This document shows, piece by piece, positions 63,134-64,000 of a DNA stretch of 64,000 bases. Below the pieces are notes generated by a model. That model was not told the DNA's origin, did not search any database, and saw nothing but the letters and a program-made list of their open reading frames with translations. The position numbers were made by a program, and so were the translations under genes. The DNA comes from Acidobacteriota bacterium (GTDB lineage Bacteria; Acidobacteriota; Blastocatellia; UBA7656): positions 26,255-90,254 of the forward strand of contig JBFMDH010000032.1 of NCBI GenBank assembly GCA_040754075.1, read 5' to 3'. How positions within the stretch are numbered: the stretch's first letter is position 1; each line of letters starts with the position of its first letter.

Positions 63134-63995
63134 GAGCGTGTTGAGAAATTAAGTTCGCATCGGCTTCAAGCGCTTGAGCATCAGGTGAATCATCGCCAGA
63201 TAAACAAACGCCTCGGATGATTCACACGCCCGTTCATAATCTTTGCTCAAGCGCCGGTTGCGACCGAGCCAACCGAAGGTTCTCTCAACGACCCATCGCC
63301 TCGGCAGCACCACGAAGCCTTTGACCTGGTCGTTGCGCTTGACCACTTGGAGCAACCACAAGCAGGTCGTTGCCACCCAAGTAATCAGTTTGCCGCGATA
63401 ACCGCCATCCGCCCAGATCAAGTACAGTCGCGGCATTCGTTCTTTGACTTCATCAAGCAAGGCTTTTGCGCCGTCGCGGTCTTGGATGTTGGCCGCCAAC
63501 ACTTTGACGGAAAGCAATAAACCCAAGGTATCAACGAGGATATGACGCTTGCGTCCATTGACTTTCTTGCCTGCATCATAGCCTTTCGTGCCGCCTTGTT
63601 CAGTGGTCTTCACCGACTGCGAATCGATGATGGCAGCGCTCGGATTTTTATCGCGGCCATCAGCAAGGCGGACTTGCGTACGGAATTCGCCATTGAGTTT
63701 GGCAAACCAGTCCAACTCGCGCCAACAACGGAAGTAATAATAGACAGTTGTCCATTTGGGAAACTCGTGTGGCAAATAGCGCCAAGCGCAGCCTGTACGC
63801 AAGAGGTAAAGGATAGCGTTGACGATTTCGCGTAAATCCACCGAACGCTTGCGACCGCGAAGGAACGGCGGTGGTAACATAGGTTCGAGCAGGTTCCACT
63901 GCTCATCGGAGAGGTCAGAGGGATAGGGTTGTCTGTTCATAGCAATGACAGTTTACCCATTTCTACTACCTCTCCTCTAATTTCTAAACACGCTC
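63134..63995. mobile_element. IS5-family (IS1031/ISL2-like) insertion sequence
   Basis: An 862-bp element with terminal inverted repeats: left GAGCGTGTTGAGAAATTA and right (reversed) GAGCGTGTTTAGAAATTA, 17 of 18 matching. It is flanked by the 3-bp duplication TTA on both sides (63131-63133, 63996-63998), as for IS5-type TNA targets. It holds one transposase gene on the minus strand, complete, so the copy may be active. Confidence 0.93.
63149..63940 (-). CDS. IS5-family transposase (DDE)
   Basis: 263 residues. The N-terminal domain YPSDLSDEQWNLLEPMLPPP is the DUF4096-type HTH region. The DDE catalytic domain shows IIDSQSVKTT (first Asp), LYLIWADGGYRGKL (second Asp) and the closing RRWVVERTFGWLGRNRRLSK with the catalytic Glu. 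The single uninterrupted frame indicates no programmed frameshift. It fills nearly all of the element between the inverted repeats. Confidence 0.95.
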   Translation of the reverse strand: MNRQPYPSDLSDEQWNLLEPMLPPPFLRGRKRSVDLREIVNAILYLLRTGCAWRYLPHEFPKWTTVYYYFRCWRELDWFAKLNGEFRTQVRLADGRDKNPSAAIIDSQSVKTTEQGGTKGYDAGKKVNGRKRHILVDTLGLLLSVKVLAANIQDRDGAKALLDEVKERMPRLYLIWADGGYRGKLITWVATTCLWLLQVVKRNDQVKGFVVLPRRWVVERTFGWLGRNRRLSKDYERACESSEAFVYLAMIHLMLKRLKPMRT

Positions 63996-64000
63996 TTAGA

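Overview
This window looks like a chromosomal stretch of an Acidobacteriota bacterium, most likely class Blastocatellia. That is an inference from gene content: TonB-type outer-membrane proteins with an N-terminal carboxypeptidase-regulatory-like domain, winged-helix/TolB-propeller membrane regulators, TPR proteins with the same regulatory-like domain, a CHAT/TPR giant, many secreted S9/S8/M28/M24 peptidases and an AtuA pair. No rRNA, tRNA, CRISPR array or phage was seen.

Layout. 0-7 kb: a TonB-like outer-membrane protein, a secreted TPR protein and a membrane-anchored winged-helix/TolB regulator. 7.4-11.2 kb: an envelope operon with a two-domain thioredoxin whose N-terminal active site carries an in-frame UGA (candidate selenocysteine), an unknown helical partner and an M1-type metallopeptidase. 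11.3-14.6 kb: AraC regulator, threonyl-tRNA synthetase without a TGS domain, small membrane protein. 14.74-15.02 kb: a MITE-like element with terminal inverted repeats, a target duplication and nested hairpins. 15-25.4 kb: a block read from the minus strand with an ECF sigma factor, a membrane anti-sigma-like protein, a Gly-rich fibre-like secreted protein, a CHAT-TPR protein, a zinc-ribbon protein and several secreted proteins; three of its genes share one promoter-like motif with identical spacing. 25.5-29.3 kb: AlkD-like repair protein, Uma2 endonuclease, the AtuA pair with an Imm1-like gene wedged between its subunits, CDGSH protein. 29.5-48.3 kb: a run of secreted peptidases (S9, M28, prolyl oligopeptidase, subtilase, M24, subtilase) with an A+T-rich PIN-domain pair, a PAS-GGDEF-EAL protein and a 33-residue peptide gene ending in the hexad repeated at the C-terminus of the second subtilase. 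48.7-52.4 kb: a divergent formylglycine-generating enzyme and sulfatase. 52.6-63 kb: multi-PAS histidine kinase, small Cys-containing secreted protein beside a TonB receptor, S9 peptidase, rhodanese, 14-TM MFS exporter. 63.0-64.0 kb: a complete IS5-type element inside a small secreted-protein gene.

The gene set suggests a protein- and polymer-degrading heterotroph with much of its coding capacity directed to the envelope. The least explained items are the UxxS thioredoxin, the peptide/subtilase repeat link, and the ECF promoter set around the CHAT gene.
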